Positions 54,211 through 63,153 of a DNA stretch of 64,000 bases are shown here, piece after piece. The position numbers and the translations under genes were made by a program. The notes below the pieces were generated by a model that searched no databases, was not told the DNA's origin, and saw only the letters and a program-made list of their open reading frames with translations. The DNA is from Rhizobiales bacterium dw_265 (lineage in GTDB: Bacteria; Pseudomonadota; Alphaproteobacteria; Micropepsales; Micropepsaceae). How positions within the stretch are numbered: the stretch's first letter is position 1; each line of letters opens with the position of its first letter. The stretch lies in assembly GCA_018449595.1 (NCBI GenBank), contig JAAVUU010000001.1, positions 992,001-1,056,000 of the forward strand. Direction: 5' to 3'.

Positions 54211-55488
54211 ATGAAACGCGTCCTGATCCCCCTGCTGGCGCTCGCCTCGACCGCATTGGCGCAGGAGGAAGCGCCCCGCGCCGCCCCCACGCCCGGCGAC
54301 ACCCGCGAATTTCCCACCCCGCGTTATATCGAAGGCCAAAGCTGGGAGGCCCGTCCGCCGGAAAAGCCCGACGACAAGCCGCTGTTCCCGCAGCAGACGC
54401 GCGCGCCTTATCGCAAGCCTGTCGCCACCAGGACCGCCACAATCACCGACAAGCTGCACCTGCCTTGGGCCATCGCCTTCCTGCCCGATGGCAAATATCT
54501 GGTCAGCGAAAAATTCCCCGGCCACCTGCGCATCGTCGCGCCCGATGGCGCGGTGTCGGAGCCGCTGGCGGGCCTGGACGCACTGACACCGGCCAAGAAG
54601 CTGGGGCTGCTGGATGTGGCGCTGGCGCCCGACTTCGCCAGAAGCCGGCGCGTCTATTTTTCCTTTTATCAGTTGCTGGCCGACCGCAACGGCAACACCA
54701 ACCTGGCCTATGGCACATTGGATGAGGCGGGAAATGCCGTGCACGGCGTCACCGTGGTCTTCCGCGGCCTGCCGCTGGATGCCGTCAAGAATTACTCCAG
54801 CAAGCAGGGCGGCCGCATCGCTTTCGCGCGCGATGGTTCGATCTTCCTGGCGATGGGCGACCGCGACGGCAACATCCAGGCCGACTATGACGCCGCCCTG
54901 GCGCAGAAGCTGGACAATCACATGGGCAAGATCCTGCACCTGACTCCGGATGGCCTGCCGTCAGCGGACAATCCCTTCCTCAAGACGGCGGGGGCGCTGC
55001 CGGAAATCTGGACCTATGGCATGCGCAGCCCGCAGGGCCTGGCCTTTGACCCCAGGACCGGCCAGTTGTGGGAGACCGAGCATGGCCCGCGCGGCGGCGA
55101 CGAGTTGAACCATATCCAGCGCGGCAAGAATTATGGCTGGCCAATCATCACCCATGGCATCGATTATTCCGGCAAGCCGCTGGGCGCGGGCATCACCGCC
55201 AAGGAAGGTCTGGAACAGCCGGTCTATTACTGGGACCCGGTGATCGCGCCCGGCTCCCTGGCCTTTTATCGCGGCAGCCTGTTCCCGCAATGGAAGGACA
55301 GCCTGTTCGTGAGCGGGCTGCGCGGCATGGGCGTCTACCGGCTGGAGATGAAGAACGACCGCATCGTCGCCGAGGAGCCGCTGCTGAACGACCTCAAGAC
55401 CCGCATCCGCGACGCGCGGGTGGGGCCGGACGGCGCGCTGTATGTCCTGACCGAGCAGAAGGCCCTGCTGAAGCTGACGCCCCAATAA
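54211..55488 (+). CDS. PQQ-dependent aldose sugar dehydrogenase (no cytochrome domain)
   Basis: 425 residues with a signal peptide (MKRVLIPLLALASTALAQ). A Pro-rich N-terminal part (about 20-75) precedes the six-bladed propeller: HLPWAIAFLPDGKYLVSEKF, LLDVALAPDFARSRRVYFSFY, FARDGSIFLAMGDRDG, WTYGMRSPQGLAFDPRTG, WETEHGPRGGDELNHIQRGKNYGW and FYRGSLFPQWKDSLFVSGL. It is related to the gene at 49821 but lacks the haem domain. It starts 22 nt after ppc and GAGG lies upstream, so it may share the ppc transcript. Periplasmic oxidation of aldoses is expected. Confidence 0.9.
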   Translation: MKRVLIPLLALASTALAQEEAPRAAPTPGDTREFPTPRYIEGQSWEARPPEKPDDKPLFPQQTRAPYRKPVATRTATITDKLHLPWAIAFLPDGKYLVSEKFPGHLRIVAPDGAVSEPLAGLDALTPAKKLGLLDVALAPDFARSRRVYFSFYQLLADRNGNTNLAYGTLDEAGNAVHGVTVVFRGLPLDAVKNYSSKQGGRIAFARDGSIFLAMGDRDGNIQADYDAALAQKLDNHMGKILHLTPDGLPSADNPFLKTAGALPEIWTYGMRSPQGLAFDPRTGQLWETEHGPRGGDELNHIQRGKNYGWPIITHGIDYSGKPLGAGITAKEGLEQPVYYWDPVIAPGSLAFYRGSLFPQWKDSLFVSGLRGMGVYRLEMKNDRIVAEEPLLNDLKTRIRDARVGPDGALYVLTEQKALLKLTPQ

Positions 55489-55514
55489 TCTTTGCAGTAA
55501 TCTTTTCTGTAATC
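55486..55514 (+). repeat. Tandem 12-mer repeat after the sugar dehydrogenase gene
   Basis: TAATCTTTGCAG (55486-55497) is followed directly by TAATCTTTTCTG (55498-55509) and a partial TAATC. It begins within the stop codon and lies upstream of the next gene, so it could bind a regulator of the porin pair. It is weak evidence. Confidence 0.3.
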
Positions 55515-55560
55515 CGGCGCGACACGGAACTGTCATGATCGCCGCGATAGGTTCGCGGCC

Positions 55561-56067
55561 ATGACGGATGCCGCCCGCACTCTTATATGGCTGCTGGCCG
55601 GGGCGCTGCTGTTGCTGGCGGCCCCTGTCCGGGCGCAGGGCACCTTGGCGGTGCAGGCTTCCGGCGAACTGCCCGGCTTTCGCATCGAGGACGCCGCCCC
55701 CTGGCTGGCGGCGCAGATGGACAAGACCGGCGGCATATGGCGCTTTGCCCCGCGCAACGGCGATTCCGCCGCGCCCGACCGGGTGGAGTGGACTTTCGAC
55801 CTGCTGCCCTATGCCGGCGGCCAGGTGCGCCAGTTCATCCCCATGCCCAATAGCCAACTGCTGGGGCGCAAGCGCCTGATCGAGGCGCAGGTGAAGCTTT
55901 ATATAAAGGGCCAGTACCAGACCATCACCCTGGGCCAGGAAGCGGTGGCGGGCGGCGCCGGCGATCCCGTCCTGGCCGCCTTCATCCAGCAGGTAACGCA
56001 GAACCTGATGAACGGCTATGCCGCGATTGACATGACGCCAGCGCCCCCCAGGGGCGCGGCGCCCTGA
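55561..56067 (+). CDS. Exported protein of unknown function upstream of OprB porin
   Basis: 168 residues with a signal peptide (LIWLLAGALLLLAAPVRAQ). I do not recognise a family. The mature part has GFRIEDAAPWLAAQMDKTGGIW, a central stretch RVEWTFDLLPYAGGQVRQFI, and LIEAQVKLYIKGQYQTITLGQEA, with a Pro-rich end. It is one base ahead of the porin start and must be cotranscribed, so it is probably a periplasmic partner or a small binding protein for the porin substrate. Confidence 0.7.
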   Translation: MTDAARTLIWLLAGALLLLAAPVRAQGTLAVQASGELPGFRIEDAAPWLAAQMDKTGGIWRFAPRNGDSAAPDRVEWTFDLLPYAGGQVRQFIPMPNSQLLGRKRLIEAQVKLYIKGQYQTITLGQEAVAGGAGDPVLAAFIQQVTQNLMNGYAAIDMTPAPPRGAAP

Positions 56068-56068
56068 T

Positions 56069-57385
56069 ATGCGCAACCGGGGGGCTTGGCTGTTTCTGTT
56101 GCTGGCGCTGGCGGCACCCGCCCGGGCGCAAGTGCTGAACTATGACAATGTCTTCGAGCAGCCCACCCTGACCGGCGACTGGGGCGGCGCGCGCACCCGG
56201 CTGGAAGAACGCGGCATCCAGCTGGGCGCCGATGAGATCGTGGATGTGCTGGGCAATCCCCAGGGCGGCGCGCGCCAGGGCGCGATATTCGAAGGCCGCT
56301 TCGAGGTCTTCGCCAATGTGGACCTGGCCAAGAGCCTGGATTGGTCGGGCGCCATCTTCCATGTCAACGCCTACCAGATTCACGGCCAGGGCCTGACCTC
56401 GCACGACATCGGCAACCTGGTCACGGTCAGCAATATCGAATCCACGTCTGCCACCCGCATCTTCGACCTGTGGCTGCAGCAGTCGCTGTTCGACGACGCG
56501 GTATCGGTGCGGGTGGGCCAACTGGCCGCCGATGACGAATTCTTCGCCAGCCAGTATGCGCCGCTGTTCATCAACTCCACCTTCGGCTGGCCTTCGATCA
56601 TGGGCATCAACCTGCCCAGCGGCGGCCCGGCCTATCCAGTGGCGCGGCCGGGGGCGCGGGTGAAGGTGGCGGTGTCGCCGCAACTGTCGCTGATGACGGG
56701 GGTGTTCAGCGGCGATCCCAGGGTGGATGACAGCGGCTTCGATTTCCACATGAACGGCGATGTGTTCGCGATCAGCGAACTGGCCTACAGCATGACCATG
56801 TTCGAACTGCCCGGCACCATGAAGCTGGGCGCCTGGATTCACACCGGCACCTTCCTGGACCAGCGCTATGACGCCGCCCATGTCTCGCTGGCCGACCCCG
56901 CGTCGAGCGGTGTTCCGGCGACGCATCGCGGCGACTATGGCGGCTATTTCATCCTGGACCAGTTGCTGTGGCGCAGGAACGGCACCAGCGATTCCGGGCT
57001 GGGCGGCTTCTTCCGCGCCGGCGGCGATCCGTCGGATCGCGACCTGATCGAATTCCACATGGATGGCGGGCTGACCTATGCCGGACCCTTCGGCCGCGAC
57101 AATGACACCATCGGCCTCGGCATGAGCTTTGAACAGGTCAGCGCCACCCAGCGCGACCTGACCACGGATTTCCGCGGTTTCACCGGCCTGCCCGTGCCTG
57201 CGCCGGATTTCGAATCCGCGCTGGAGATTTCGTACCAGGCACAGCTCGCCAGCTGGTGGATCGTGCAGCCCGACGTGCAATGGATCATCCATCCCGGCGG
57301 ACGGGTGCTGAACCGGACGAACCCGCTCACCGGCCTGGGCGCCGACGCCGTGGTGCTGGGGCTGCGGACGGCGGCCAGCCTTTAA
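56069..57385 (+). CDS. Carbohydrate-selective porin, OprB family
   Basis: 438 residues with a signal peptide (AWLFLLLALAAPARA). OprB marks: LTGDWGGARTRLEERGIQLG near the start, WLQQSLFDDAVSVRVGQLAADDEF, INSTFGWP, YPVARPGARVKVAVSPQLSLMTGVFSGDP, SDSGLGGFFRAGGDP and the closing QPDVQWIIHPGG, VVLGLRTAASL. It forms an outer-membrane channel for mono- and small oligosaccharides. Its neighbours are two periplasmic aldose dehydrogenases, suggesting entry of glucose-like sugars that are oxidised at once. Confidence 0.92.
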   Translation: MRNRGAWLFLLLALAAPARAQVLNYDNVFEQPTLTGDWGGARTRLEERGIQLGADEIVDVLGNPQGGARQGAIFEGRFEVFANVDLAKSLDWSGAIFHVNAYQIHGQGLTSHDIGNLVTVSNIESTSATRIFDLWLQQSLFDDAVSVRVGQLAADDEFFASQYAPLFINSTFGWPSIMGINLPSGGPAYPVARPGARVKVAVSPQLSLMTGVFSGDPRVDDSGFDFHMNGDVFAISELAYSMTMFELPGTMKLGAWIHTGTFLDQRYDAAHVSLADPASSGVPATHRGDYGGYFILDQLLWRRNGTSDSGLGGFFRAGGDPSDRDLIEFHMDGGLTYAGPFGRDNDTIGLGMSFEQVSATQRDLTTDFRGFTGLPVPAPDFESALEISYQAQLASWWIVQPDVQWIIHPGGRVLNRTNPLTGLGADAVVLGLRTAASL

Positions 57386-57393
57386 AAGCCTCC

Positions 57394-57555
57394 TTAAAAA
57401 GCAGGCGGCACGCTGGCGGGCGGCTCTGTTTGGGCAGGAGGCGACAGTTGGCCGGCTTCCTTGACCTTGTCCAGGACCTTGCCGATGACTCCCTTGGCTT
57501 GCGGCTTGTCAATGCCGCTGCCCGCATGTTCGTCTTTCTTCCGGAAGAGTGACAT
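57394..57555 (-). CDS. Small cytosolic protein of unknown function
   Basis: 53 residues from the ATG at 57555, preceded by AGGAG six bases upstream, a strong site. It starts MSLFRKKDEHAG, has a helix-like middle (GVIGKVLDKVKEAGQL) and a Pro-rich tail. No known family. The high-quality ribosome site and its own gap on the minus strand, convergent with the porin, support a real gene. The open frame continues upstream to 57762 but without a site. Confidence 0.6.
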   Translation of the reverse strand: MSLFRKKDEHAGSGIDKPQAKGVIGKVLDKVKEAGQLSPPAQTEPPASVPPAF

Positions 57556-57655
57556 TGGACGCTCCTGTGTTGACAGAGGAAATGATCGAAAACCGTTCCG
57601 GGTTGCATGGCCGCGTGCAATGGTCTGAAATCGCGCCCGCAAGTGGAGGATTTTC

Positions 57656-58615
57656 ATGAAAGTCGGTGTTTTCACGCCGCTGCTGTCGGCCCTGTCGCTG
57701 GACGAGGTGCTGAAAAAGCTGCAATCGCTGGGGATCGAGCGGGTGGAGTTCGGCACCGGCAATTATCCCGGCGACGCGCACTGCAAGCTCTCCATGCTGG
57801 ACGATTCCGTGGCGCTGGCCACCTTCAAGAGCAAGCTGGCAGATTCCGGCATTACCATTTCGGCCCTGTCCAGCCACGGCAATGCACTGCATCCCGACAA
57901 AGCCTTCGCAACCGCGAACGCCGAGACCAGCCGCAAGACCATCCTGCTGGCCGAAAAGCTGGGCGTGGACACGGTGCTGGATTTCTCCGGCTGCCCCGGC
58001 GACAGTCCTGAGTCCAAGAAACCCAACTGGGTCACCTGCCCCTGGCCGCCGGATTACCTCGACATCCTGAACTGGCAGTGGGACGAGGTGGTGACGCCCT
58101 ATTGGAAGGCCCACGGCCAGTTCGCCGCCGACCATGGCGTGAAGATCGCCATCGAGATGCATCCCGGCTTCGTGGTCTACAATCCCGAAACACTGCTGCG
58201 GCTGCGCGCCATTGCCGGCAACGCGGTGGGCGCCAACCTCGATCCCAGCCATCTGTTCTGGCAGGGCATCGATCCCATCGCCGCCATCCGCGTGCTGGGC
58301 GACGCCATCCATTATGTCCATGCCAAGGACACCCAGATGTTCCCGGCCAACCTGCCCAAAACCGGGGTGCTGGACACCAAGCCCTATACCGACGAGCGCA
58401 ACCGCGCCTGGATGTTCCGCACCGTGGGCTATGGCCATAGCGCGGAATGGTGGAGCGAGTTCATCTCCACCCTGCGCATGTACGGCTATGACAATGTGCT
58501 GTCCATCGAGCATGAGGACAGCCTGATGTCGCCCGAGGAGGGCCTGCGCAAGGCGGCGGCGCTGCTGTCGCAGGTCGTCATCGGGGAAAAGCCCGCCGCG
58601 GCCTGGTGGGTTTGA
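57656..58615 (+). CDS. Sugar phosphate isomerase/epimerase (xylose-isomerase-like TIM barrel)
   Basis: 319 residues, no signal, so cytosolic. GGAGG precedes the ATG. TIM-barrel marks: MKVGVFTPLLSALSLDEVL, VEFGTGNYPGDAHC, TISALSSHGNALHPD, VDTVLDFSGCPGD, IAIEMHPGFVVYN, NLDPSHLFWQGIDP, YVHAKDTQ and VLSIEHEDSLMSPEEGL. The Glu/Asp/His set is that of metal-dependent sugar isomerases. Its TGA overlaps the next ATG by one base (TGATG), so it is coupled to the oxidoreductase. Relatives work with Gfo/Idh/MocA enzymes on keto-sugars or inositols. Confidence 0.87.
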   Translation: MKVGVFTPLLSALSLDEVLKKLQSLGIERVEFGTGNYPGDAHCKLSMLDDSVALATFKSKLADSGITISALSSHGNALHPDKAFATANAETSRKTILLAEKLGVDTVLDFSGCPGDSPESKKPNWVTCPWPPDYLDILNWQWDEVVTPYWKAHGQFAADHGVKIAIEMHPGFVVYNPETLLRLRAIAGNAVGANLDPSHLFWQGIDPIAAIRVLGDAIHYVHAKDTQMFPANLPKTGVLDTKPYTDERNRAWMFRTVGYGHSAEWWSEFISTLRMYGYDNVLSIEHEDSLMSPEEGLRKAAALLSQVVIGEKPAAAWWV

Positions 58616-59775
58616 TGAACCGCATCCGCACCGCCGTCATCGGCACCGGCTTCATGGGCCGGGTGCATCTGGAGGCGTTGCGCCGGGTCGAGAATGTGGA
58701 CGTAGTGGAAATCGCGGCCACTTCGATAGACAAGGCGCGCGCCGCCGCCGAAGGCTTCAATGTGCTGAACGCCACCGGCGACTGGATGGATGTGATCCGC
58801 GATCCTTCCATCGACGCTGTGCATATCGCCACGCCCAACGCCGAGCATTTCCCCATGGCGAAAGCGGCGTTCGAGGCCGGCAAGCATGTGCTGTGCGAAA
58901 AGCCGCTGGCCATGTCGAGCGCCGAGGCGCAGGCGCTGGTGGAACTGCAGGCGGCCAAGGGGCTGCGCGGCGCGGTGGGCCACAATCTGCGCTATTACCC
59001 GATGGTGCAGCAGATGCGCCGCATGCGCGAGGCAGGCAGCTTCGGCGACATCCTGGTGGTGCAGGGCACTTATTCGCAGGACTGGCTGCTGTACGACACC
59101 GACTGGAACTGGCGCATCGATCCCAAGGTCGGCGGGCCGTCGCGGGCGATGGCCGATATCGGTTCGCATTTCTTCGACATGGCCGAGCATGTGACCGGGC
59201 TGAAGGTCTCGTCGCTGTGCAGCGACTGGCAGACCTTCTGGCCGGTGCGGCAATTGGCGAAAGGCAGCGGCGAAACTTTCTCCGCCAGGCCGGGCGCGGC
59301 CCGTTCGACCGTAGGCATGGAAGTTGTGACAGAAGACTTCGGCGCCACCCTGTTCCACATGACCAAAAACGGAAAAGACCAGGCGCGCGGCGCGATGACC
59401 GCCAGCCAGGTTTCGGCGGGCCGCAAGAATGGGCTGGTGCTTGAGATTTACGGCACCAAAGGCGGCGCAAGCTGGCGGCAGGAACAGCCGAACGAATTGT
59501 GGCTGGGCCATCGCGACGCGCCCAACCAGGTCTTGCTGAAAGACCCGGCGCTGATGGACGCCAAGGCCAGCGCCTTTGCCGATTTCCCCGGCGGCCATGC
59601 CGAAGGCTATCCCGACACCCACAAGCAATTGTTCCGGCGCTTCTACGCCGCCATCGCCGATCCGTCGCTGACGCCGGATTATCCGCAGATGCGCGACGGC
59701 CTGCGCCAGATGAAAATCCTGGATGCACAAATGGCCAGCAACACGGCGCGCGCCTGGGTGGAGGTGCCGGAATGA
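58615..59775 (+). CDS. Gfo/Idh/MocA-family oxidoreductase
   Basis: 386 residues from the ATG at 58615 (an in-frame GTG at 58606 is less likely). The N-terminal Rossmann fold has VIGTGFMGRVHLEAL (8-22) and the family EKPLAMSSAEA with Lys at 96. The C-terminal domain shows the substrate-side WRIDPKVGGPSRAMADIGSHFFDMAEH, with the conserved Asp and His. It oxidises or reduces a sugar or cyclitol carbon with NAD(P). It is flanked by coupled overlaps (TGATG upstream, ATGA downstream), making a three-enzyme unit. Confidence 0.9.
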   Translation: MNRIRTAVIGTGFMGRVHLEALRRVENVDVVEIAATSIDKARAAAEGFNVLNATGDWMDVIRDPSIDAVHIATPNAEHFPMAKAAFEAGKHVLCEKPLAMSSAEAQALVELQAAKGLRGAVGHNLRYYPMVQQMRRMREAGSFGDILVVQGTYSQDWLLYDTDWNWRIDPKVGGPSRAMADIGSHFFDMAEHVTGLKVSSLCSDWQTFWPVRQLAKGSGETFSARPGAARSTVGMEVVTEDFGATLFHMTKNGKDQARGAMTASQVSAGRKNGLVLEIYGTKGGASWRQEQPNELWLGHRDAPNQVLLKDPALMDAKASAFADFPGGHAEGYPDTHKQLFRRFYAAIADPSLTPDYPQMRDGLRQMKILDAQMASNTARAWVEVPE

Positions 59776-60764
59776 AGCCCATTGTCGCGGTGACATTTGG
59801 CGATGCGTCGGGCATCGGCCCCGAACTGGTGGCGAAACTGCTGCTGCGGCCTGAGGCGCGGGCGGCGGCACAGATCGTGGTGGTGGGCGATGCCTGGCTG
59901 CTGGCGGAAGGCGAGAAAGCCGCCCGCGCGTCTTCGCCGGTCCAGGTGATCCATGACTGGAAACAGGCGCGGCATGGCGACGGCACGCCCATGTTCCTGG
60001 AGGTGGCGACAGTGGCGCATGCCGATGTCATTTCCGGCCAGGTGACGGCGGCGGCGGGGCGCGGCGCGCGCCTGGCGCTGACCGCCTGCCTGGAAGCGGT
60101 GAAACGCGGCGACGCGGACGCCATCTGTTTCGCGCCGCTCAACAAGCAGGCGATGAAGCAGGGCGGCATGGATTTCGAGGACGAGCTGCATTTCTTCGCC
60201 GACTGGTTCGGGGTGAAAGACTATTTCTGCGAGTTCAACACCCTGGGTACGCTATGGACCTCGCGCATCTCCAGCCACATTCCGCTGGCCGACATTCCCA
60301 AATACATCACCAAAGATCGTATCAAGTCGGCGGCGCGGCTGACCTATGAAACCCTGACCCGCGCCGGCTTCGCCCATCCGCGTGTCGCGGTGGCGGCGCT
60401 GAACCCGCATGGCGGCGACGGCGGCACCTGCGGGCGCGAGGAAATAGACATCATCGAACCGGCGGCGCGGGAACTGAACGCGGAAGGCCTGCCCATCCAG
60501 GGGCCCTTCCCCGCCGACACCATATTCCTGAAGGCTCGCGACGGCGCGCTGGACGCCATCGTCACCATGTATCACGACCAGGGCCAGGTGGCGGTCAAGC
60601 TGCTGGGGTTCGAGCGCGGCGTCACGGTGCAGGGCGGGCTGCCCGTGCCGATCACTACTCCGGCACACGGCACGGCGTTCGACATCGTGGGCGCGGGAAC
60701 CGCCAATGCGCAAGCCATGACCCAGGCTTTCCTGCTGGCGGCGAAGATGGCGCGCAGCGGATAA
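59772..60764 (+). CDS. PdxA2-type 4-hydroxythreonine-4-phosphate dehydrogenase-like enzyme
   Basis: 330 residues from the ATG at 59772 (ATGA overlap). PdxA-family marks: VTFGDASGIGPEL at the start, FAPLNKQAMKQGG, SRISSHIPLADIP with a metal His, LNPHGGDGGTCGREE with the second His, FPADTIF, TMYHDQGQVAVKLLGFERGVTVQGGLP with the third, and THGTAFDI-like AHGTAFDIVGAGTANAQ. PdxA2 members oxidise 4-phosphorylated erythronate or threonate in sugar-acid breakdown, usually after a DUF1537 kinase, which is absent here. Pyridoxal synthesis is less likely given the neighbours. Confidence 0.88.
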   Translation: MKPIVAVTFGDASGIGPELVAKLLLRPEARAAAQIVVVGDAWLLAEGEKAARASSPVQVIHDWKQARHGDGTPMFLEVATVAHADVISGQVTAAAGRGARLALTACLEAVKRGDADAICFAPLNKQAMKQGGMDFEDELHFFADWFGVKDYFCEFNTLGTLWTSRISSHIPLADIPKYITKDRIKSAARLTYETLTRAGFAHPRVAVAALNPHGGDGGTCGREEIDIIEPAARELNAEGLPIQGPFPADTIFLKARDGALDAIVTMYHDQGQVAVKLLGFERGVTVQGGLPVPITTPAHGTAFDIVGAGTANAQAMTQAFLLAAKMARSG

Positions 60765-60942
60765 CGCTTGCCGCAGCGCAGCGTAATATGCCGCGCCGCA
60801 TTCGCAGCCATGCCCAATCGCGCGCCACGCCGTGCGTTTTTTCATGAGGGGCATGTGATTTTTTCTGCGCGCCGTTTCGCGCGTGGGTGTAGATTCACGC
60901 CAGGCGGGATCGGAAGTGGCATCCAGACTCGGGAGTGCGCAG

Positions 60943-61503
60943 ATGAAAGCTCTTCTTGCTTCAGTGGCGGTGGCCGCGGCGATGGCGACAGGCGCGCAGG
61001 CCGACACGCCGATCCGGCAAGTCCTCTACAACGTGGATGCGGTTCGCCTTTGCTCGGCCGCCGCCAACGGCCTGGCCGACCTGAAAGACGGGCTTATCGC
61101 CTGCAACACCGCGCTCAGCGATCCGCACATGATTCACCGCGCCGAACTGCTGATAGATCGCGGCGTGGTGCAGGTGAAACTGGGTGACAGCGAAGCGGCG
61201 CTGAACGACTATAGCGGCGCCATCGCGCTGGACGACACCCTGGGCGATGCCTATGTCAGCCGCGCCGGCGTGCTGATCGCCCAGCATCGCTATGGCGAGG
61301 CGCGCGCCGACATCGCCCGCGCCATGGCGCTGGGCGCCAGCAATATGCACGCCGCCTATTACAGCCGCGGCGTGATCGAGGAAGAGACCGGCAACGTCCA
61401 GGCCGCCTATCGCGACTATCGCAGGGCGCTGGAAATCAAGCCCGACTTCGCCGCCGCCAGCCGCGAGCTGGCGCGCTTCAAGGTCGTGCATCCGCTCACC
61501 TGA
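60943..61503 (+). CDS. Periplasmic TPR-repeat protein
   Basis: 186 residues from the ATG at 60943 (GGGAG upstream). A signal peptide ends TGAQA (residue 19). Three to four TPR-like helix pairs follow: ELLIDRGVVQVKLGDSEAALNDYSGAI, AYVSRAGVLIAQHRYGEARADIARAM and AAYYSRGVIEEETGNVQAAYRDYRRALEIKPDF. These mediate protein contacts; the partner is unknown. It stands alone between the PdxA2 gene and a strong bidirectional terminator. The 60765-60942 gap shows no gene. Confidence 0.8.
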   Translation: MKALLASVAVAAAMATGAQADTPIRQVLYNVDAVRLCSAAANGLADLKDGLIACNTALSDPHMIHRAELLIDRGVVQVKLGDSEAALNDYSGAIALDDTLGDAYVSRAGVLIAQHRYGEARADIARAMALGASNMHAAYYSRGVIEEETGNVQAAYRDYRRALEIKPDFAAASRELARFKVVHPLT

Positions 61504-61543
61504 TAGAGGAAACGTCCGGCTTCACAAGGGCGCATATAAAACT

Positions 61544-61580
61544 CCGCCGCGGCCGGCCAGGCCGCGGCGGATTTTCTTTT
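61544..61580. terminator. Strong bidirectional terminator between TPR and M28 peptidase genes
   Basis: CCGCCGCGGCC (61544-61554) pairs with GGCCGCGGCGG (61560-61570), loop GGCCA, followed by ATTTTCTTTT on the plus strand. On the minus strand the stem is followed by AGTTTTATA. It serves both convergent genes. Confidence 0.85.
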
Positions 61581-63153
61581 AGTGCCGGTTGAAGATGCTG
61601 CCGGGCAGCCAGGTTGGGCGCGCCGCGGCATTGGCCACCCGCGCCGTCAGCGCGGCGGTGAAGTCGTCCAGCTTCACCGCCTCCTCCTTGAGGATGCCGG
61701 GCTGCTGCAGATCGTCGGACGGCGAATGGTAGCGGTTGGCGCGCCAGTCATGCTCGATGGCGAATTCCGGCGTGTTCTTGGCAAAACCGAACTTGAAGAA
61801 CAAGGCGGGTATGCCCTCGCGCACAAAGCTGTACTGGTCGGCGCGGATGAAGACATTGCGGTCGGGCAAGGGATCGGGCACCACTGCGATCCCCTGCTCC
61901 GCTCCGATGGCGCGGGCGTCGACCCCCAGGGTGCTTTCGGTTTCACCCGGCAGGTAAACGCTGGTCAGCTTCCACAAGGGCAGCGGCATGTCGAAATTCA
62001 TGTCGGCGACGATGGCGTCTTTCGGCACGGTGGGATGGGCGACGAAATAATGCGACCCCAACAGACCCTTCTCCTCGGCCGTGAACAGCACGAACAGGAC
62101 CGAACGCTTCAGCGGCGGGCCGTTCTTCAGCCGGTGGGCGATATCCAGCACCGCGGCGACGCCGGAGGCATCGTCCATGGCGCCGTTGTAGATGGCGTCG
62201 CCGTTGATCGGCGCGCCCACGCCCAGATGGTCGAGATGCGCCGAGACCACGACATATTCCGCTTTCAGCTTGGGATCGCCGCCTTCCAGCCTGGCCACGA
62301 TATTGGGCGAGGTGACGGCGGTGCGCGTCGCGGCGATGCCGGCTTTGAGCCGCAGCGCCAGGGCAAAGCGCGGCACCGTCTTTGAGGCGTCCGCCAGGGC
62401 GCAGAGATCGGCGAAGCTGTGGCCCGAGCCCGCGAACAATATATCCGACTGGCCGGGATCGAAGGTGGCGCTGAAGAATCCGTCCGGCGTGTCGCGCAGG
62501 CTCTTGTCGCCCTGATACATGCCCGGGCCATGGGCGATCAGCTTCTGGCGCGACCAGGCGATCTCCACCTGCTTGGGGGTGATCAGCGACAGGATGCCGA
62601 TGGCGCCGGCCTTGGCCAGCGCCCTGTTGCGGGCCGAGCGGGCGTCGGACTTGATGGGGCCGGAGATGGTGTCGGGTCCGCCGCTCAGCACCACCGCGAT
62701 CTTGCCCTTCAGATCCAGCCCGGCAAAGTCATCGTAACCCTGCGCCGGCAGATTGAGGCCATAGCCGATGAACACCAGCGGCGCATCCACCTGGGCCGGG
62801 CGCGGGCTGGCGCCGGGCGCGATCAGCATCGCGTCGCCGACCTTGACCGGCGTCGCGGTGCCATCGGCCGAAACCAGTTCCGCCTTGCTGGCATCCTGGT
62901 CCACCACCTGCTGCTCGAACGCCACCGGCTGCAGGAAGCCGTTCACGCCGGCGGGCTTGAGCCCTTCCGCCTTCAGCCGTCCGATCACGTAATCGGCGGC
63001 GCGCAGATAGTCTTCGCTGCCGGTCTGGCGGCCCTTCATGTCATCGCCGGCCAGCGCGCTGACATCGGCCCACCATTGCGCGGCGGCGTCGGCGGCGAGT
63101 GCCGGAAGCGGCAGGATCAGCAAAGCCAGAAACGGGAAGGCGCGCAGCGACAT
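61579..63153 (-). CDS. Secreted M28-family zinc peptidase
   Basis: 524 residues from the ATG at 63153 (CGGGGA upstream), with a signal peptide ending LPALAAD (20). A protease-associated insert is likely at about 130-230 (GYGLNLPAQGYDDFAGLDLKGK, AVVLSGGP). The two-zinc site reads VSAHLDHLG, YNGAMDDASGVAAVLD, LFTAEEKGLLGS with the catalytic Glu pair, NFDMPLPLW and NRYHSPSDD. M28 enzymes are aminopeptidases or, less often, glutamate carboxypeptidases. The open frame continues upstream to 63309 without conserved content. Confidence 0.9.
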   Translation of the reverse strand: MSLRAFPFLALLILPLPALAADAAAQWWADVSALAGDDMKGRQTGSEDYLRAADYVIGRLKAEGLKPAGVNGFLQPVAFEQQVVDQDASKAELVSADGTATPVKVGDAMLIAPGASPRPAQVDAPLVFIGYGLNLPAQGYDDFAGLDLKGKIAVVLSGGPDTISGPIKSDARSARNRALAKAGAIGILSLITPKQVEIAWSRQKLIAHGPGMYQGDKSLRDTPDGFFSATFDPGQSDILFAGSGHSFADLCALADASKTVPRFALALRLKAGIAATRTAVTSPNIVARLEGGDPKLKAEYVVVSAHLDHLGVGAPINGDAIYNGAMDDASGVAAVLDIAHRLKNGPPLKRSVLFVLFTAEEKGLLGSHYFVAHPTVPKDAIVADMNFDMPLPLWKLTSVYLPGETESTLGVDARAIGAEQGIAVVPDPLPDRNVFIRADQYSFVREGIPALFFKFGFAKNTPEFAIEHDWRANRYHSPSDDLQQPGILKEEAVKLDDFTAALTARVANAAARPTWLPGSIFNRH

